From Strigops habroptila (lineage: Eukaryota; Chordata; Aves; Psittaciformes; Psittacidae), in assembly GCF_004027225.2 (NCBI RefSeq), contig NC_044278.2:53149411-53213410 (forward strand): a stretch of 64,000 bases of DNA. Direction: 5' to 3'. Under the pieces are notes generated by a model. The model did no database searches. It had not been told where the DNA came from and worked only from the letters and a program-made list of their open reading frames with translations. Below, piece after piece: positions 62,163-64,000 of the stretch. Made by a program: the position numbers and the translations under genes. Position 1 is the stretch's first letter; each line of letters starts with the position of its first letter.

Positions 62163-63689
62163 TTCCTAGTGAAAGGCTAAATGCATACTCGGGTAAGGGA
62201 TGCACTTGAAGAATTGATTTTCAGGTTAAAGGACCACTGTTAACTTCTGGTTTTCCTAGGCTATATAAGGTGTGTATAGGTTACAATTTTAGCTTGGATC
62301 AGAAGTGTACTTTTGAAGCAAATCTCTTGAGCATATCCACTCATTGTGCTTTGGGTTGCATTGTGGAATGGGCTTGGAGATCATAACTACAGATGAGACG
62401 AACCTGTAATATAGGCTCCAGTATCATACCTGATATGCTTTAATCACTAAAAGTGTTGTATAGATGGGACTAGACAAGAGTTAGCCCTCAGTAAAACCCC
62501 AGTTAGCCCTCAGACAAATGCATCATGGATGGCATGGAAGCCATCAATAACTGTTGGGCTCTACAGATCAGTTTCCAATAGACCACAGTACCTGTAACAT
62601 AGACAAAGATACAGTGTGCAGATGCAAGGCGTGTTTTGTGATATTTTGTGTTCCTATGAAGCCACACACACAGCTAAGATATCCTGTGCATGCCCTTTTG
62701 CAGTTTTTCCCCATTGAACCACAAGTGCTCATGGCAAGGAGGTTGAAAACAAGGCCATGTTCTGCACATGAAAGACTGGATAATCAAATATTACCATGCA
62801 GCCCTGCTGTCAGCCAAGCCAGAAATGTTGATTCTTTGCTCCCACTGCCATTACTTCTGACTGGGCTGACAGACTTTTTAGTCTGTTTTAGCTCATTTAC
62901 AACTATATCACGTTCATATTACATATTTATTGTCTGTTTACTTCTAACTATTGGACAGGCTAGGTACGAAGCCATTGTCACTTGATGTCACCCAGGCAGG
63001 ACTCATCAATTAAGCACTTGACTGAAGCCAGAAGAATCTTTTGTCTGTGTGTTAAAGAGTCCTTTCCTCTATGACAGAACAATAAGGCTTATTAGTGACA
63101 GTCCATTTCTTTCTGCTCGTTAAACTGATTGTTACCAGATGGGTTTGAGAGATGTTTGGATTGAAGAAGCAGGTTTCCTTTCTCTTGGACATATATTAGT
63201 ATGTTGCCCTGAAATTCATACGCATCCTTCAGATTCTGTCAGAGCTACTTCAGTAGCAAATTGCATATCCCTCTTTGCCTCTTGGAGATGAGTGAAACCC
63301 CTGCTGCTTTCATCACTGCTAATTTCTACCATCTTTTTGGGTTTTTTTTCCTCTATCCTTCTGTAACCCAGCTGCCTACTCAGCTCACCGACACAGGTTA
63401 ATTACAATCAGCCTCACTACATCCTTCAGAATGAACTAACAAGGACCTGACTTTTTCCCGCTCTGCACCTCCAGTAATTATTTACAGCTGTGAAAAGTAA
63501 ATGTTGAAATTTTGCAGAATCAGAACCATTCTCCTCACTCTATACTCACTGCTCCAAATTGCAATACAGTGTGTAAGTTATAGGGAATTCAGCTCAAGTA
63601 TTTATGGAAAAAGAATGACTACTTACCTTGGTTTTTCTGAACATCAGTCACAAATTCCTATGTATTTCAGTACTTAAACAGGACCAATA
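62163..63689. other. Spacer, no gene recognised
   Basis: A 143-codon ORF at 62554-62985 has no recognisable domain and no splice context. Nothing else supported. Confidence 0.5.
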
Positions 63690-63800
63690 AATAAGCTGGA
63701 AAGGGACCTTTTACGAGGGCCTATGGGATAGGGCAAGGGGGAATGGCTTTAAACTGAAAAGAGGGGAGATTTAGATTAGCTATAAGGAAGAAAACAACAA
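63690..63800 (+). mobile_element. CR1 LINE fragment near the 3' end of ORF2
   Basis: AGCTGGAAAGGGACCTTTTA, GGGATAGGGCAAGGGGGAAT, GGCTTTAAACTGAAAAGAGG and GGAGATTTAGATTAGCTATA are characteristic words of the CR1 region about 250-350 bases before the 3' end. The terminal part is absent. Confidence 0.85.
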
Positions 63801-64000
63801 AGCAGATGGCATACTTTAATGCCAAAATCAAAGTACAGGTAGCTGAAAAAAAGCTGAGAGTTTTCACATTCACATGACTACAATTATGTAGAAATATGAG
63901 CCAAATTACGCTGGAATAACTGAAAGGGACATTATTGGTGCCTATTGTCCAATCCTTTCTCTTACCCACAAAAATTCAATAAGCCTGTAGTTAAAAATAA
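63801..64000. other. Window end, nothing recognised
   Basis: No feature supported. Confidence 0.5.

Noticed and set aside
62554-62985. 143-codon ORF downstream of the CR1
   Set aside because: No domain, no initiation context of note, no supporting exons.
1-64000. tRNA, rRNA, CRISPR arrays, bacterial-type operons or phage features
   Set aside because: None seen. The window is vertebrate nuclear DNA with introns and LINEs.

Overview
The window looks like bird genomic DNA. Almost all recognisable interspersed repeats are CR1 LINEs, several ending in the avian CR1 3' terminus (ATTCTATGATTCTATGA). The genes have short exons and introns with GT-AG boundaries, and no L1, Alu-like or LTR elements were recognised. 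From general knowledge of synteny, the human Xp22.3 arylsulfatase cluster corresponds to part of bird chromosome 1, so that is the likely location. This is inference; I could not check an assembly.

Region 1 (1-18.1 kb) has no gene I can support. It holds an old CR1 endonuclease fragment (about 415-780, minus), a decayed ancient CR1 3' end (about 5.28-5.60 kb, minus), a younger CR1 3' end (7.30-7.54 kb, plus) and some small tandem repeats. One 18-bp tandem repeat sets out three perfect p53-type half-sites (1028-1073).

Region 2 (18.1-29.9 kb, plus strand) is one complete arylsulfatase gene, best matched to ARSH. Ten exons join in frame to 590 codons plus stop, the usual length for the ARSD/ARSL/ARSF/STS group. 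It keeps the DD metal ligands, the C-T-P-S-R formylglycine site, the GKWH catalytic segment, a two-helix membrane hairpin, the SDHGG ligand site and the Cys-rich C-terminus. Two introns carry copies of a 221-bp direct repeat flanking the membrane-hairpin exon, and a 28-bp tandem duplication ends right at the acceptor of exon 4.

Region 3 (29.9-59 kb, plus strand) is a graveyard of the same gene family. There are two fragmentary copies (33.4-34.7 kb, exons 5 and 6; 40.6-42.4 kb, exons 4 and 5) and a nearly full-length copy (50.5-58.9 kb, seven exons). The last has two frameshifts, two TGG-to-stop changes and no exon 8 or exon 10. With ARSH this makes at least four same-strand copies, of which only one is intact: birth and death in a tandem array. 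A fairly young antisense CR1 reverse-transcriptase fragment (47.13-48.34 kb), two plus-strand CR1 3' ends (48.95-49.14 and 50.70-50.76 kb) and an ancient CR1 (56.5-56.9 kb) lie between or within these copies.

Region 4 (59.9-64 kb) starts with a very CpG-rich block (59.96-60.12 kb) and continues into an internally deleted CR1 on the plus strand. That CR1 has ORF1 with a Cys-rich finger and an SGNH-esterase-like domain, then the middle of ORF2, then the 3' tail at 62.16 kb. Another CR1 3' fragment lies at 63.69-63.80 kb. The CpG block may be the CR1 5' region or a real gene promoter; the sequence alone does not decide.
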